A stretch of 64,000 nt of DNA from JANQPX01 sp039197065 (GTDB taxonomy: Bacteria; Pseudomonadota; Alphaproteobacteria; Geminicoccales; Geminicoccaceae): NCBI GenBank assembly GCA_039197065.1, contig JBCCUL010000032.1:1-64000 (forward strand). The letters run 5' to 3'. The notes beneath the pieces were generated by a model, which saw only the letters and a list, made by a program, of their open reading frames with translations, made no database searches and was not told where the DNA came from. The translations under genes and the position numbers were made by a program. Below are positions 23,495-32,967 of the stretch, one piece after another. Within the stretch, counting starts at the first letter, position 1; every line of letters starts with the position of its first letter.

Positions 23495-25102
23495 ATGGAG
23501 ACGTCGAGGCGCGGTTTCATAAAGGCGGGGAGTGCAGGCGTCCTGACGGCGGCGTCCCTGCCATTCTTGAAGGTCATGCCGGCCAGTGCCGCCGGCACCG
23601 ATGTGATCGTCGCGGTCACCGGGCAGACGATCAACAGCCTCGACATTCACAGAACAGGCACCAACCGGCCGAGCTATCAGGTCGCCGTCAACTGCTATGA
23701 CCGGCTGGTTTCCTTCGGCACCAAGGAGACGGAGGAGGGGCTTTCCTACGATTATTCCGTGATCGAACCGGAGCTTGCCGAGAGCTGGACCGCTTCCGAC
23801 GACGGTCTCGTCCTGACCTTCAAGCTCAAGCCCGAAGCGACCTTCTGGGACGGCCGGAGAGTGACCGCCGCGGACGTCAAATGGTCCTTCGATCGCGCCG
23901 TGTCGGTCGGCGGCTTTCCGACCGTGCAGATGAAGGCGGGCGGGTTGGAGCGGCCGGAACAGTTCGAGGCGGTCGACGACAAGACCTTCGTGATCACGCT
24001 CGATCGTCCCTCCAAGCTCTCCCTTCCGGATCTGGCCGTGCCGGTGCCGATGATCATCAATTCGGAAGTCGCCAAGGCCAACGCCACCGACGACGATCCC
24101 TGGGCGATGGAGTATCTGCATCAGAACCCGGCCGGCTCCGGCGCTTTCAAGGTCGCGGCGTGGAAGCCCGGCGAGCAGCTCGTTTACGAGCGCAACGACG
24201 CGTGGGTAGGCGGGCCGCTGCCGGCGATCCAGCGGGTGGTGCTGCGCGAAGTCCCGAGCCCCGCCACCAGGCGCGCCCTGATCGAGCGCGGCGACGTCCA
24301 GCTCTCCTTCAACATCCCGAACAAGGACGCGAAGGAACTCGCCGACAAGATGGACGTGGTCTCCTCGCCGATCGAGAACTGCATCCACTGCGTCGGCCTG
24401 AACTACACCTTCGAGCCGTTCCAGGACCCGGATGTCCGAAAGGCCGTCGCCTACGCGATTCCCTATGAGGAAATCTTCCAGACCGCCGCTTACGGCCGCG
24501 GCACGCCGCTTTGGGGCGGCTCGGCGGAGGCCGACGACATCGCCTGGCCGAGGAAGACCCCCTACAGCACAGACATGGACAAGGCGCGCGAGCATCTCGA
24601 AAAGTCGGGCTTCGCCGACGGTTTCGAAGTGCCCTTTTCGATCAGCCTCGGCCAGGCGGACTGGATGGAGCCGACAGCACTCCTGATCCAGGACAGCCTC
24701 GGCAAGCTCGGCATCACGGTCGCCATCGACAAGATCCCGGGCGCCAACTGGCGGACCGCGAATCTCGTGGAAAAACGCCTGCCGATGCATCTCGAAAACT
24801 TCGGCGGCTGGCTCAATTACCCCTGCTACTACTTCTTCTGGGCCTATAAGGAAGGCCACCTCTTCAACTCCTCCAACTACGCCAATCCCGAGGTTGAGGC
24901 GCTGGTGGACGAGAGCCTGCATCTGCCGGTCGACGATCCCGACTATGCGCCCAAGATCAAGCGCCTGTTCGAGATCGCCTTCGAGGACCTGCCGCGCATC
25001 CCTCTCTGGCAGCCCGCCCTCAACGTCGCGATGAACGGCTCGACCGACTACGAGTTCTGGTTCCACCGTCAGCTTGACGCGCGCAGCCTGAAGAGCGCCT
25101 GA
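23495..25102 (+). CDS. ABC transporter binding protein, dipeptide/oligopeptide type (family 5)
   Basis: A 535-residue periplasmic binding protein with a twin-arginine signal (TSRRGFIKAG) ending near ASAA. The family-5 marks are ELAESWTASDDGLVLTFKLKPEATFWDGRRVTAADV and GSGAFKVAAWKPGEQLVYERNDAW. The start at 23495 has AAAGAGG in front and puts the Tat motif at the N-terminus; an ATG at 23444 is in frame and would add 17 residues. It heads a tightly packed operon with two permeases, a double ATPase and allophanate hydrolase, so the ligand may be a urea-like or triazine-like compound rather than a peptide. Confidence 0.88.
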   Translation: METSRRGFIKAGSAGVLTAASLPFLKVMPASAAGTDVIVAVTGQTINSLDIHRTGTNRPSYQVAVNCYDRLVSFGTKETEEGLSYDYSVIEPELAESWTASDDGLVLTFKLKPEATFWDGRRVTAADVKWSFDRAVSVGGFPTVQMKAGGLERPEQFEAVDDKTFVITLDRPSKLSLPDLAVPVPMIINSEVAKANATDDDPWAMEYLHQNPAGSGAFKVAAWKPGEQLVYERNDAWVGGPLPAIQRVVLREVPSPATRRALIERGDVQLSFNIPNKDAKELADKMDVVSSPIENCIHCVGLNYTFEPFQDPDVRKAVAYAIPYEEIFQTAAYGRGTPLWGGSAEADDIAWPRKTPYSTDMDKAREHLEKSGFADGFEVPFSISLGQADWMEPTALLIQDSLGKLGITVAIDKIPGANWRTANLVEKRLPMHLENFGGWLNYPCYYFFWAYKEGHLFNSSNYANPEVEALVDESLHLPVDDPDYAPKIKRLFEIAFEDLPRIPLWQPALNVAMNGSTDYEFWFHRQLDARSLKSA

Positions 25103-25108
25103 CCCGCC

Positions 25109-26131
25109 ATGCCGCTTCGGGCCCTGCTCCTTCGGGTGCTGCAGGCCATCCCGGTGGTCATCGGGGTCGTGATCGTAAGCTTCGTCCTGACCCGCGCTCT
25201 GCCCGGTGACCCCGCGGTCTATTTCGCAGGGGCGGCGGCGGACGAAGCCTCGATCCAGCAGATCCGCGAAGCCCTCGGGCTCGACAAATCCATGCCGGAG
25301 CAGTTTCTGATCTATGTCGGCGATCTCATCAGGGGCGATCTCGGTCAGTCCATCTCGACAGGCCAGCCGGTCGCCGCCGATCTAGCAAGCCGCCTGCCAG
25401 CATCCCTTGAACTGACGCTGACGGCGCTTCTCCTCTCCTGCGCCATCGCCATCCCGCTCGGCGTGCTCGCCGCGACCAGGCCGGGCTCTGTGGTCGATCA
25501 TGCCTGCCGCGTGCTGGTCACCGCCGGCGTATCCCTTCCGACTTTCTTCACCGGCATCGTTCTGATCTACGTTTTCTACTACCTCTTGGGCTGGGCGCCA
25601 TCGCCCCTCGGCCGCCTCGACTTCATCTACATCGCCCCCGACCACGTCACGGGCTTCTATCTGATTGACGCAGCACTCGCAGGCGACGGCGAGACCTGGC
25701 TCGCTGCTCTTAAACAGCTCGCCTTGCCCGCGGCAACGCTCGCCCTCTTCACGCTCGCCCCGATCGCGCGCATGACCCGCGCCGCGATGCTCTCGGCGCT
25801 GTCCTCCGACTTCATCCGCACCGCTCGCGCCGCAGGCCTCGAACAGCGCACCATCCTCTACAGCTACGCCTTTAGAAACGCGCTCCTCCCGGTCATCACC
25901 ACGCTGGGCATGGTCTTTTCCTTTACGCTCGGCGCGAATGTGCTCGTCGAAAAAGTCTTCGCCTGGCCCGGTATCGGCTCCTATGCGGTCGAAGCCCTCG
26001 TGGTCTCGGACTATGCCGCCGTCCAGGGCTTCGTCCTCGCCATGGCGCTCCTTTTCGTCTTCCTCAACTTGGTGATCGATCTCACCTACACCCTGATCGA
26101 CCCCCGCATCGCCTTCGACTCCCCCAAATGA
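25109..26131 (+). CDS. ABC transporter permease, DppB-like
   Basis: A 340-residue permease of the dipeptide/oligopeptide family. The N-terminus LLRVLQAIPVVIGVVIVSFVLTRALPGDPA and the segment VSLPTFFTGIVLIYVFYYLLGW are typical, and the EAA loop lies in FIRTARAAGLEQRTILYSYAFRNALLPVIT. It begins 7 bases after the binding-protein gene and overlaps the next permease by ATGA. It forms a heterodimer with the protein at 26128-27012. Confidence 0.92.
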   Translation: MPLRALLLRVLQAIPVVIGVVIVSFVLTRALPGDPAVYFAGAAADEASIQQIREALGLDKSMPEQFLIYVGDLIRGDLGQSISTGQPVAADLASRLPASLELTLTALLLSCAIAIPLGVLAATRPGSVVDHACRVLVTAGVSLPTFFTGIVLIYVFYYLLGWAPSPLGRLDFIYIAPDHVTGFYLIDAALAGDGETWLAALKQLALPAATLALFTLAPIARMTRAAMLSALSSDFIRTARAAGLEQRTILYSYAFRNALLPVITTLGMVFSFTLGANVLVEKVFAWPGIGSYAVEALVVSDYAAVQGFVLAMALLFVFLNLVIDLTYTLIDPRIAFDSPK

Positions 26132-27012
26132 GCACGACGGTCGATACGATCGACAGCACGAACCGCCGTTCCGGCGCATTGGACCACATCCTCTACGTGC
26201 TGCGCTCCAACCCGGTCACCGCGGCGGCCTTCGCCATGCTCGTCGTCATTCTGCTGGCCGCCGTGTTCGGGCCGAGCCTCGTGCCCTACGACCCGCTCGC
26301 CACCAATGCCGCGAAAGCGCTGCAGCCACCTTCCTTTGAGCACTGGTTCGGCACGGACAATCTCGGCCGTGACGTGTTCAGCCGCGTGGTCGTCGCGACC
26401 CGGCTCGATCTCACCATCTCGATCGCCGCCGTTGCCCTTTCCTTCGTGATCGGCTCGATCCTGGGCGCCGTCGCCGGCTATTGGGGCGGCTGGATCGATG
26501 CCGTCCTGAACCGCGTGCTCGACACCATCATGGCGTTCCCGTTGTTTGTCCTCGCCATGGGCATCGTCGCCGCACTCGGCAACACCATCGAAAACATCAT
26601 CTACGCCACCGCGATCATCAATATCCCGTTCTACGCCCGCCTGGTGCGCGCCGAAGTCAACATCCGCCGCGAGGCCGGCTTCGCGCTCGCGGCCAAACTC
26701 GCCGGCAATAGCGATCTCAAGGTGCTCGCCTTCCACATCTTCCCGAACGCGCTCCCGCCGATGATGGTTCAGGTCTCCCTCAATCTCGGCTGGGCGATCC
26801 TGAACGCCGCAGGCCTCAGCTTCATCGGCCTCGGCGTGCGCCCGCCCACCGCCGAATGGGGCATCATGGTCGCCGAGGGCGCCAACTTCATCGTGTCAGG
26901 CGAATGGTGGCTGGCGGTCTTCCCCGGCCTCGCCCTCATCCTCGCCGTCTTCACCTTCAACCTCCTGGGCGACGGCCTCCGCGACATGGTCGATCCAAGA
27001 AGGCGCACGTGA
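26128..27012 (+). CDS. ABC transporter permease, DppC-like
   Basis: A 294-residue DppC-type permease. It has an N-terminal helix followed by HWFGTDNLGRDVFSRVVVATRLDL, the diagnostic DppC segment, and later INIPFYARLVRAEVNIRREAGFALAAK and LGVRPPTAEWGIMVAEG. It starts within the end of the DppB-like gene and its TGA shares one base with the ATPase ATG. It completes the transmembrane part of the importer at 23495-28667. Confidence 0.92.
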   Translation: MSTTVDTIDSTNRRSGALDHILYVLRSNPVTAAAFAMLVVILLAAVFGPSLVPYDPLATNAAKALQPPSFEHWFGTDNLGRDVFSRVVVATRLDLTISIAAVALSFVIGSILGAVAGYWGGWIDAVLNRVLDTIMAFPLFVLAMGIVAALGNTIENIIYATAIINIPFYARLVRAEVNIRREAGFALAAKLAGNSDLKVLAFHIFPNALPPMMVQVSLNLGWAILNAAGLSFIGLGVRPPTAEWGIMVAEGANFIVSGEWWLAVFPGLALILAVFTFNLLGDGLRDMVDPRRRT

Positions 27013-28667
27013 TGCTCTCTATTAGAGACCTCGCCGTCGCGTTTCAGACACGCCGCGGGCAGGTGGATGCGGTGCGCGGCGTCAGCCTGGAGGTGGCGCG
27101 GGGCGAGACCCTTGGCATCGTCGGTGAGAGTGGTTCGGGCAAGTCGGTCACCTCGTACGCGCTGATGCGCATTCTCGATGCCGGCGGAGAGATCAAGGCG
27201 GGCGAGATTACCTTCGACGGCCTCGATCTCCGTCACGCGGCCGAAAGGCAGATGCGCGACATCCGAGGGCGCGAGATCTCGATGATCTTCCAGAACCCGC
27301 GCGCCGCCCTCAACCCCATCCGCAAGGTCGGCCACCAGATCGAGGATGTCCTGATCCGCCACGCGCGCGCAACCAGGGCGGATGCGAGGGAGAAGGCGAT
27401 CGAGGCGCTGGAGCAGGTGCGCATCCGCGACGCCGCCGAGCGCTACCATGCCTATCCCTTCGAGCTCTCCGGCGGCATGTGCCAGCGCGTGGTGATCGCG
27501 ATCGCTCTCGCCTGCGATCCCCGCCTCCTGATCGCCGACGAGCCGACCACCGGCCTCGATATCACCACGCAGAAGACGGTGATGGATCTCACCGCCGATC
27601 TGATCCGCGCGCGCGAGATGAGCGCCATCCTGATCACCCACGATCTCGGCCTCGCCGCCCAATATTGCGACCGCATCGCCGTGATGAAGGACGGCCAGAT
27701 CGTCGAAGTGGGGGCGCCCAACTCGTTGTTTTCGACGCCGTCGCACGGCTATACCCGGCGGCTGGTGGACGCGACGCCGCGTCAGGGCTCATCGGTGCGC
27801 GATCTCCTGCCGCCGAATCAGCGGACTGCGCTGCCAAAGCACACGACCAGCGGCTCGCTGGTGCTGGAGATCGCTGATCTCGAAAAAACCTTCGCCGGCA
27901 AGTCTGGGCCGGTTCACGCAGTGAAGAGTGTGTCCTTCAGCGTGCGCGAGGGTGAGACCGTGGGCCTCGTCGGCGAGAGCGGTTCCGGCAAGTCGACGAC
28001 CGTTTCCATGATCGCCCGACTGCTCGATCCAACGTCGGGAACGATCCGCTTCCGCGGCGAGGATATCGGCGCGGTGCCCAGCCACGGCTTCGCCCGCGAT
28101 CCCCGTCGCAAAGACATCCAGATGGTGTTCCAGGATGCGACCGACAGCCTGAACCCGCGCCACACCGCCCGCCAGGCGATCGACCAGCCGCTCCGCCATC
28201 TCTCAACGCTCGGGCGACCCGGTCGCCATGCGCGAATTGAAGAACTGGCTGACCTCGTCGGCCTGCCGCAGCCGCTGCTCGAGCGCTTCCCCCATCAGCT
28301 TTCCGGCGGTCAGAAGGCGCGCGTCGGCATCGCGCGGGCGATCGCCCTGAACCCGGCCTTTCTCATCCTCGACGAGCCGACCGCCGCGCTCGACGTCTCT
28401 ATTCAGGCTGTCGTCCTGAACCTCCTGGTCGATCTCCAGGCCAAGCTTGACCTGACTTATCTCTTCGTCAGCCACGACCTGCATGTCGTCCGCCTTCTCT
28501 GCGACCAGGTCATCGTCATGCGGGACGGCGCCATCGTCGAGCAGGGGCCTGTAGCCGACGTCATGAGCCACCCCAAGAGCGACTACACCCGCGAGCTGAT
28601 CGCCGCAGCGCCCAAGCCGCCTGTCACCGATCCGGCCCGAGTCGACGCCATGAAGGACGCGTCATGA
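27012..28667 (+). CDS. ABC transporter double ATP-binding protein (DppD-DppF fusion)
   Basis: A 551-residue protein with two complete ATPase domains. The first has GESGSGKS, LSGGMCQRVVIAIAL and LLIADEPTTGLD; the second has GESGSGKST, LSGGQKARVGIARAI and FLILDEPTAALD. Fusion of DppD and DppF halves is common in alphaproteobacteria. The cysteine in the first signature is a small departure from the usual residue. It overlaps allophanate hydrolase by 4 bases, which ties this transporter to urea-type nitrogen compounds. Confidence 0.92.
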   Translation: MLSIRDLAVAFQTRRGQVDAVRGVSLEVARGETLGIVGESGSGKSVTSYALMRILDAGGEIKAGEITFDGLDLRHAAERQMRDIRGREISMIFQNPRAALNPIRKVGHQIEDVLIRHARATRADAREKAIEALEQVRIRDAAERYHAYPFELSGGMCQRVVIAIALACDPRLLIADEPTTGLDITTQKTVMDLTADLIRAREMSAILITHDLGLAAQYCDRIAVMKDGQIVEVGAPNSLFSTPSHGYTRRLVDATPRQGSSVRDLLPPNQRTALPKHTTSGSLVLEIADLEKTFAGKSGPVHAVKSVSFSVREGETVGLVGESGSGKSTTVSMIARLLDPTSGTIRFRGEDIGAVPSHGFARDPRRKDIQMVFQDATDSLNPRHTARQAIDQPLRHLSTLGRPGRHARIEELADLVGLPQPLLERFPHQLSGGQKARVGIARAIALNPAFLILDEPTAALDVSIQAVVLNLLVDLQAKLDLTYLFVSHDLHVVRLLCDQVIVMRDGAIVEQGPVADVMSHPKSDYTRELIAAAPKPPVTDPARVDAMKDAS

Positions 28668-30460
28668 TCGATCTGCCGTTTACCATCCCATCCCTGCGCG
28701 CGGCCTATGCCGACGGAACCAAGCCGGAGGACGTGATCGGCGAGGTCTATCGGCGGATCGCGGCCGTCGACGATCCTGGCATCTTCATCCATCTGTTCAG
28801 CATCGATGACGTTATGGCGGACGCGCGAAACCTCGGAGCGTTTGATCCGGAAAAGCCGCTCTACGGCATCCCGTTCGCGATCAAGGACAATATCGACACC
28901 GCCGGCCATCCTACCACCGCCGCCTGTCCCGCCTACGCCTACACCGCCGAGACGGACGCCTTCGTTGTCGCGAAGCTGCGCGAGGCGGGTGCGCTCCTGG
29001 TCGGCAAGACCAATCTCGATCAGTTCGCGACCGGGCTGGTCGGCGTGCGCTCGCCTTTTCCGCCACCCGAGAACGCCATCGACCCCGCCATCGTGCCGGG
29101 CGGCTCGTCCTCGGGCTCGGCCGTCGCGGTCGCCCATGGCATCGTCAGTTTCGCGCTCGGCACGGACACGGCAGGCTCCGGCCGCGTGCCGGCTGCCCTC
29201 AACAATATCGTCGGCCTGAAACCGACGCTCGGTGCGCTTTCGGCAAGCGGCGTCGTCCCGGCCTGCCGCACCTTGGACACGGTCTCCATCTTCGCGCTCA
29301 GTGTCGATGATGCCTATGACGTCTTTCGCACCGCTGCCGTCTATGATCCCGACGACGCCTATGCCCGTCCGATCCAGCCGCACGCCATGAGCGCGCCGCC
29401 GTCCTTCCGCCTCGGCATCCCCTCGGACGAGACCATCGAATTCTTCGGCGACGACCATCAGGCCGAAGCCTTCAACGACGCGGTCGACAGCCTTCGCGGC
29501 CTGGGCGCCGAGGTGACGTCGCTCGACTTCACGCCCTTCTTCGAGCTTGCGGACATGCTCTATCAGGGCGCCTGGGTGGCCGAGCGCTTCACCGTGATCG
29601 AGGCCCTGCTCGCCGACGACCCGGAGCAGGTGCACCCTGTCACACGGCAGATCGTCGGCCGGGCGTCAAAGCTGTCCGCCGCCGATGCGTTTCGCGACGC
29701 CTATCGCCTCCAGGAGCTGAAGAGCCGCATCCGGCCGGCGCTGCAGAAAATCGACCTCTTGGCCGTGCCGAGCATCCCGACCTTCTACACGACCGATGAC
29801 CTTGCAGCCGATCCCGTCGGTCCCAACAACCGCCTCGGCATCTACACCAATTTCGTCAATCTCCTCGATCTCGCCGGCATCGCCGTGCCGACCGGACCCC
29901 GCAGCGACGGCCGGCCCGGAAGCGTCACGTTGCTTGCGGAAAGCGGGCAAGATGGTCTCGCCGCCTCGATCGCGCGAAGGCTGCACGCCACCGTCGATGA
30001 CCGCCTCGGCGCCACGGCCTGGCGCCTGCCGCCGCCTGATCAGCCCACCCTGGCGGTCACCGGCGATGAGATCGAAATCGCCGTCTGCGGCGCGCATATG
30101 GCGGGCCTGCCTTTGAACCGCGAACTGACCGAGCGGGGCGGTCGTTTTCTTCGGGCCGATGAGACCGCACCCAGCTACCGCCTCTTCGCCCTGCCCGGAG
30201 GCCCGCCCGTGCGACCCGGCCTGGTGCGCGTTCCAAACGGTGATGGCCGCGCCATCAAGCTCGAAGTCTGGGCGCTGCCGACCGGCGAGGTCGGATCGTT
30301 CCTGAAGTCCATTCCGTCGCCCCTCGGCCTCGGCAGCGTCGAGCTCGCCGATGGCCACCTCGCGAAAGGCTTCCTCTGCGAGCAGGCCGGTATCGAAGGC
30401 GCAACGGACATTTCGTCCTTCGGCGGGTGGCGCGCTTATGTCCAGGAGGAAAAGCCATGA
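28664..30460 (+). CDS. atzF: Allophanate hydrolase (amidase family)
   Basis: Hydrolyses allophanate to ammonia and CO2, the last step of biuret and cyanuric acid use. The 598-residue length matches AtzF. The amidase core has the catalytic lysine in GIPFAIKDNIDTAG, the serine-rich GGSSSGSAVAVA and the nucleophile region GTDTAGSGRVPAALNNIVGLKPT. The C-terminal ~140 residues match the small allophanate hydrolase domain, with FALPGGPPVRPGLVRV and GFLCEQAGIEGATDISSFGGWRAY. No biotin carboxylase (urea carboxylase) gene is nearby, which points to biuret/cyanuric acid rather than urea as the source. Confidence 0.92.
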   Translation: MIDLPFTIPSLRAAYADGTKPEDVIGEVYRRIAAVDDPGIFIHLFSIDDVMADARNLGAFDPEKPLYGIPFAIKDNIDTAGHPTTAACPAYAYTAETDAFVVAKLREAGALLVGKTNLDQFATGLVGVRSPFPPPENAIDPAIVPGGSSSGSAVAVAHGIVSFALGTDTAGSGRVPAALNNIVGLKPTLGALSASGVVPACRTLDTVSIFALSVDDAYDVFRTAAVYDPDDAYARPIQPHAMSAPPSFRLGIPSDETIEFFGDDHQAEAFNDAVDSLRGLGAEVTSLDFTPFFELADMLYQGAWVAERFTVIEALLADDPEQVHPVTRQIVGRASKLSAADAFRDAYRLQELKSRIRPALQKIDLLAVPSIPTFYTTDDLAADPVGPNNRLGIYTNFVNLLDLAGIAVPTGPRSDGRPGSVTLLAESGQDGLAASIARRLHATVDDRLGATAWRLPPPDQPTLAVTGDEIEIAVCGAHMAGLPLNRELTERGGRFLRADETAPSYRLFALPGGPPVRPGLVRVPNGDGRAIKLEVWALPTGEVGSFLKSIPSPLGLGSVELADGHLAKGFLCEQAGIEGATDISSFGGWRAYVQEEKP

Positions 30461-30621
30461 TGTGCAAGCTGCACGGAATGGCGGCAGAACGCGCCAATCC
30501 CTGCCACCGCATCGAGCAGAAAACGTCGATCCGGCCCCGTTCACGGACCGCGAACCATGGCCCGGATCTTGCGCAGCCCATCCACCAGGAACGAGCGAAC
30601 GGCTCGCCAATCAACCAATAG
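30457..30621 (+). CDS. Small ORF of unknown function (54 aa)
   Basis: An ATGATG start overlaps the allophanate hydrolase stop by 4 bases and has an excellent AGGAGG ribosome site, located in the end of that gene. The product is 54 residues, polar, with two cysteines and several His and Arg, no membrane segment and no recognised family. It fills most of the gap before the BMP binding-protein gene. It could be a real small protein, or translation that only couples the genes. Confidence 0.35.
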   Translation: MMCKLHGMAAERANPCHRIEQKTSIRPRSRTANHGPDLAQPIHQERANGSPINQ

Positions 30622-30644
30622 CCACGGCTTCAAGGGAGTAGCTC

Positions 30645-31769
30645 ATGACCTCGATCATCAAGCCCAACCGCCGCCGCGTGCTTCAGGGCATGGGCGCTGC
30701 AGCGCTTGCCGGCACCGCGATCACCCCCTTCGGCGCACGTCCCGCCCGCGCCGCTGACCTCACGGTTGGCTTTATCTATGTCGGCCCGAAGGACGACTAC
30801 GGCTACAACCAGGCCCACGCCGAAGGGGCGGCCGTGCTGAAGGAGATCGAAGGCGTCACCCTAATCGAAGAAGAAAACGTGCCGGAGACCGTCGACGTCG
30901 AGAAGTCGATGGAGAGCATGATCAATTTCGACGGCGCGACGCTGCTCTTCCCGACCTCGTTCGGTTACTTCGATCCCCACATGATCAAGATGTGCGAGAA
31001 ATATCCGGACCTGCAGTTCCGCCACTGCGGCGGTCTCTGGCAGGAAGGCACGCACCCCGCCAATGCCGGCTCCTACTTCGGCTATATCGGAATGGCGCAG
31101 TACCTGAACGGCATCGTCGCCGGCTACACCAGCAAGTCGAAAAAACTCGGCTTCGTCGCGGCGAAACCGATCCCGCAGGTGCTCCTCAACATCAACAGCT
31201 TCACGCTCGGCGCCAAGAGCGTCGATCCCGAGATCACCACGCAGGTCATCTTCACCGGTGAATGGTCGCTCGCGGTCAAGGAAGCCGAGGCCACCAACGC
31301 GCTCGCGGACCAGGGCATCGACGTCGTCACCTGCCATGTCGACGGCCCGAAGGTGGTGATCGAAACCGCCGAGCGCCGCGGCATGTTCACCTGCGGCTAC
31401 CACGCCGACCAATCCGCCCTGGCCCCTAAAGGCTACCTCACCGGCGCGGAATGGAACTGGGCGACCGTCTACACGGACTTCATCGAGAAGGTCATGGCAG
31501 GTGAGCCTCTTCCCAACTTCACCCGCGGCGGCCTTGCCGAAGGCTTCGTCAAAACCAGCGCCTACGGACCCGCTGTGAGCGAGGAAGCCGCCGCTGCGGC
31601 CGATGCCGCCAAGGCCGAGATCATGAAGGGTGACTACAGCGTCATCAAAGGCCCGCTCAACGACAACACCGGCAAGGAAGTCGTCCCCGCCGGCACCGCC
31701 TATGTCGAAACCGCCATCGAACTCGAAAGCATGGACTACCTCGTTGAAGGCGTCATCGGCTCCACCTAG
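30645..31769 (+). CDS. BMP-family ABC transporter binding protein
   Basis: A 374-residue binding protein of the basic membrane protein (BMP/PnrA) family, with a twin-arginine-like signal (NRRRVLQGMG) ending near ARAA. It contains VGFIYVGPKDDYGYNQAHAEG and the KYPDLQFRHCGG block typical of the family, and later AEWNWATVYTDFIEKVMAGE. BMP systems import nucleosides or nucleobase-like compounds, so a ring such as cyanuric acid, or biuret, is a fitting cargo. The ATG at 30645 follows AAGGGAG. Two hairpins follow its stop. Confidence 0.9.
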   Translation: MTSIIKPNRRRVLQGMGAAALAGTAITPFGARPARAADLTVGFIYVGPKDDYGYNQAHAEGAAVLKEIEGVTLIEEENVPETVDVEKSMESMINFDGATLLFPTSFGYFDPHMIKMCEKYPDLQFRHCGGLWQEGTHPANAGSYFGYIGMAQYLNGIVAGYTSKSKKLGFVAAKPIPQVLLNINSFTLGAKSVDPEITTQVIFTGEWSLAVKEAEATNALADQGIDVVTCHVDGPKVVIETAERRGMFTCGYHADQSALAPKGYLTGAEWNWATVYTDFIEKVMAGEPLPNFTRGGLAEGFVKTSAYGPAVSEEAAAAADAAKAEIMKGDYSVIKGPLNDNTGKEVVPAGTAYVETAIELESMDYLVEGVIGST

Positions 31770-31814
31770 GCCAAGCGTTGGCCTCCGTTGACTTGTTTCG
31801 CCGGCTTGCCGGCG
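31768..31814 (+). other. Two hairpins after the BMP binding-protein gene
   Basis: AGGCCAA-GCG-TTGGCCT (31768-31784) begins in the stop codon, and CGCCGG-CTTG-CCGGCG (31799-31814) follows 14 bases later. Neither has a T-run. As in the histidine-type operon, they probably protect or limit mRNA between the binding-protein and membrane genes. Confidence 0.55.
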
Positions 31815-31851
31815 ACGGGGTGTGGAGGCGGCCGCCTGAGGGAACCTTTCG

Positions 31852-32967
31852 ATGGCCATAGCACTGTCGAGCAAAGAGGAGGTCAGCGGGGCGCCCGTCG
31901 GCGCCGCCGATGCCTCGGTTCGCCTGAAACAGGCGGCCGAGGCGCTGGTCATTCCGCTGGGAGCGCTCCTGGTTTCGGCGGTGCTGTTCGGCCTCTTCGT
32001 CGCGGCCCTCGGCAAATCCCCCTTTGAACTCTACCAGCTCATGTACAAGGGCGGCTTCGGTACCTGGTTTTCCTGGCAGAACACGCTGTCTCGCGCCGCA
32101 CCGCTCCTGCTCACCGCGCTTTGCGTCGCCATCCCGGCGCAGCTCGGCCTCGTGGTCATTGGCGGGGAGGGCGCGCTGGTGCTGGGCGGGCTCGCGGCCG
32201 CCGCCGTGGCGATGTTGATGCAGGGTGCCGCCCCCCTCCTGGTGATCGTCGTGATGGCTCTATCCGCCATGGCGATCGGCGCCGCCTGGATCGGCATGGT
32301 CGGCGCTCTTCGCCACTATCGCGGCGTCAACGAAACCATCGCAAGCCTGCTGCTCGCCTACATCGCGATCGCTCTCTTCAACCACATCGTCGAGGGGCCC
32401 CTTCGCGATCCCGCCAGCCTGAACAAACCCGCGACCGCCCATATCGGCGAGGCCAACATGCTCGGCACGCTCCCGGGCATGGACGTCCATGTCGGCCTCG
32501 CGTTTGGCGTCATCGCCTGCATCATCCTTTGGGTGCTGATGGCGCGCACCACCTTCGGCTTCGCAGCCCGCATGACCGGCGGCAATGTCTGCGCCGCGAG
32601 GCTCCAGGGCCTCCCGGTCGGCCGCCTGATCTTGATCTGCACCGCCATCGCCGGCGCCTGCGCTGGCCTCGCCGGCATGGTCGAAGTGGCAGCAGTCCAC
32701 GGCCGCGCCAACGCATCCCTCATCGTCGGCTACGGCTATGCCGGCATCCTCATCGCCTTCCTCGCCCGCCACAACCCGCTCGCCATCATCCCCGTGGCCA
32801 TCCTCATGGGCGGCATCGACGCCAGCGGCGGCCTGATTCAGCGACGCATGGATCTCCCCGACGCCACCGTCCTCGTTCTGCAGGGAATCATCTTCATCGT
32901 CATTCTTTTGTCGGAGACCCTCTACGGCCGCTTCAAACTGTTTCAGCCAAAAGGCGTGGACTCATGA
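31852..32967 (+). CDS. BMP-type ABC transporter permease 1
   Basis: A 371-residue permease with about ten hydrophobic segments, of the RbsC-like group used by nucleoside (NupP/YufP) transporters. Notable blocks are LCVAIPAQLGLVVIGGEGALVLGGLAA, LRHYRGVNETIASLLLAYIAI and IVGYGYAGILIAFLARHNPLAI. It overlaps the second permease by 4 bases (ATGA at 32964-32967). It pairs with 32964-33890 and the ATPase at 35631, although two enzyme genes are inserted between. Confidence 0.9.
   Translation: MAIALSSKEEVSGAPVGAADASVRLKQAAEALVIPLGALLVSAVLFGLFVAALGKSPFELYQLMYKGGFGTWFSWQNTLSRAAPLLLTALCVAIPAQLGLVVIGGEGALVLGGLAAAAVAMLMQGAAPLLVIVVMALSAMAIGAAWIGMVGALRHYRGVNETIASLLLAYIAIALFNHIVEGPLRDPASLNKPATAHIGEANMLGTLPGMDVHVGLAFGVIACIILWVLMARTTFGFAARMTGGNVCAARLQGLPVGRLILICTAIAGACAGLAGMVEVAAVHGRANASLIVGYGYAGILIAFLARHNPLAIIPVAILMGGIDASGGLIQRRMDLPDATVLVLQGIIFIVILLSETLYGRFKLFQPKGVDS

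Noticed and set aside
22640..25066. 808-codon open frame opposite the peptide-type binding-protein gene and LysR gene
   Set aside because: It runs antisense through a clear binding-protein gene and across the promoter region, with biased composition and no recognisable domain.
32121..32963. Long upstream extension of the second BMP permease frame
   Set aside because: The extra residues are Arg/Pro/His-rich out-of-frame translation of permease 1; the ATGA overlap at 32964 gives the normal N-terminus.
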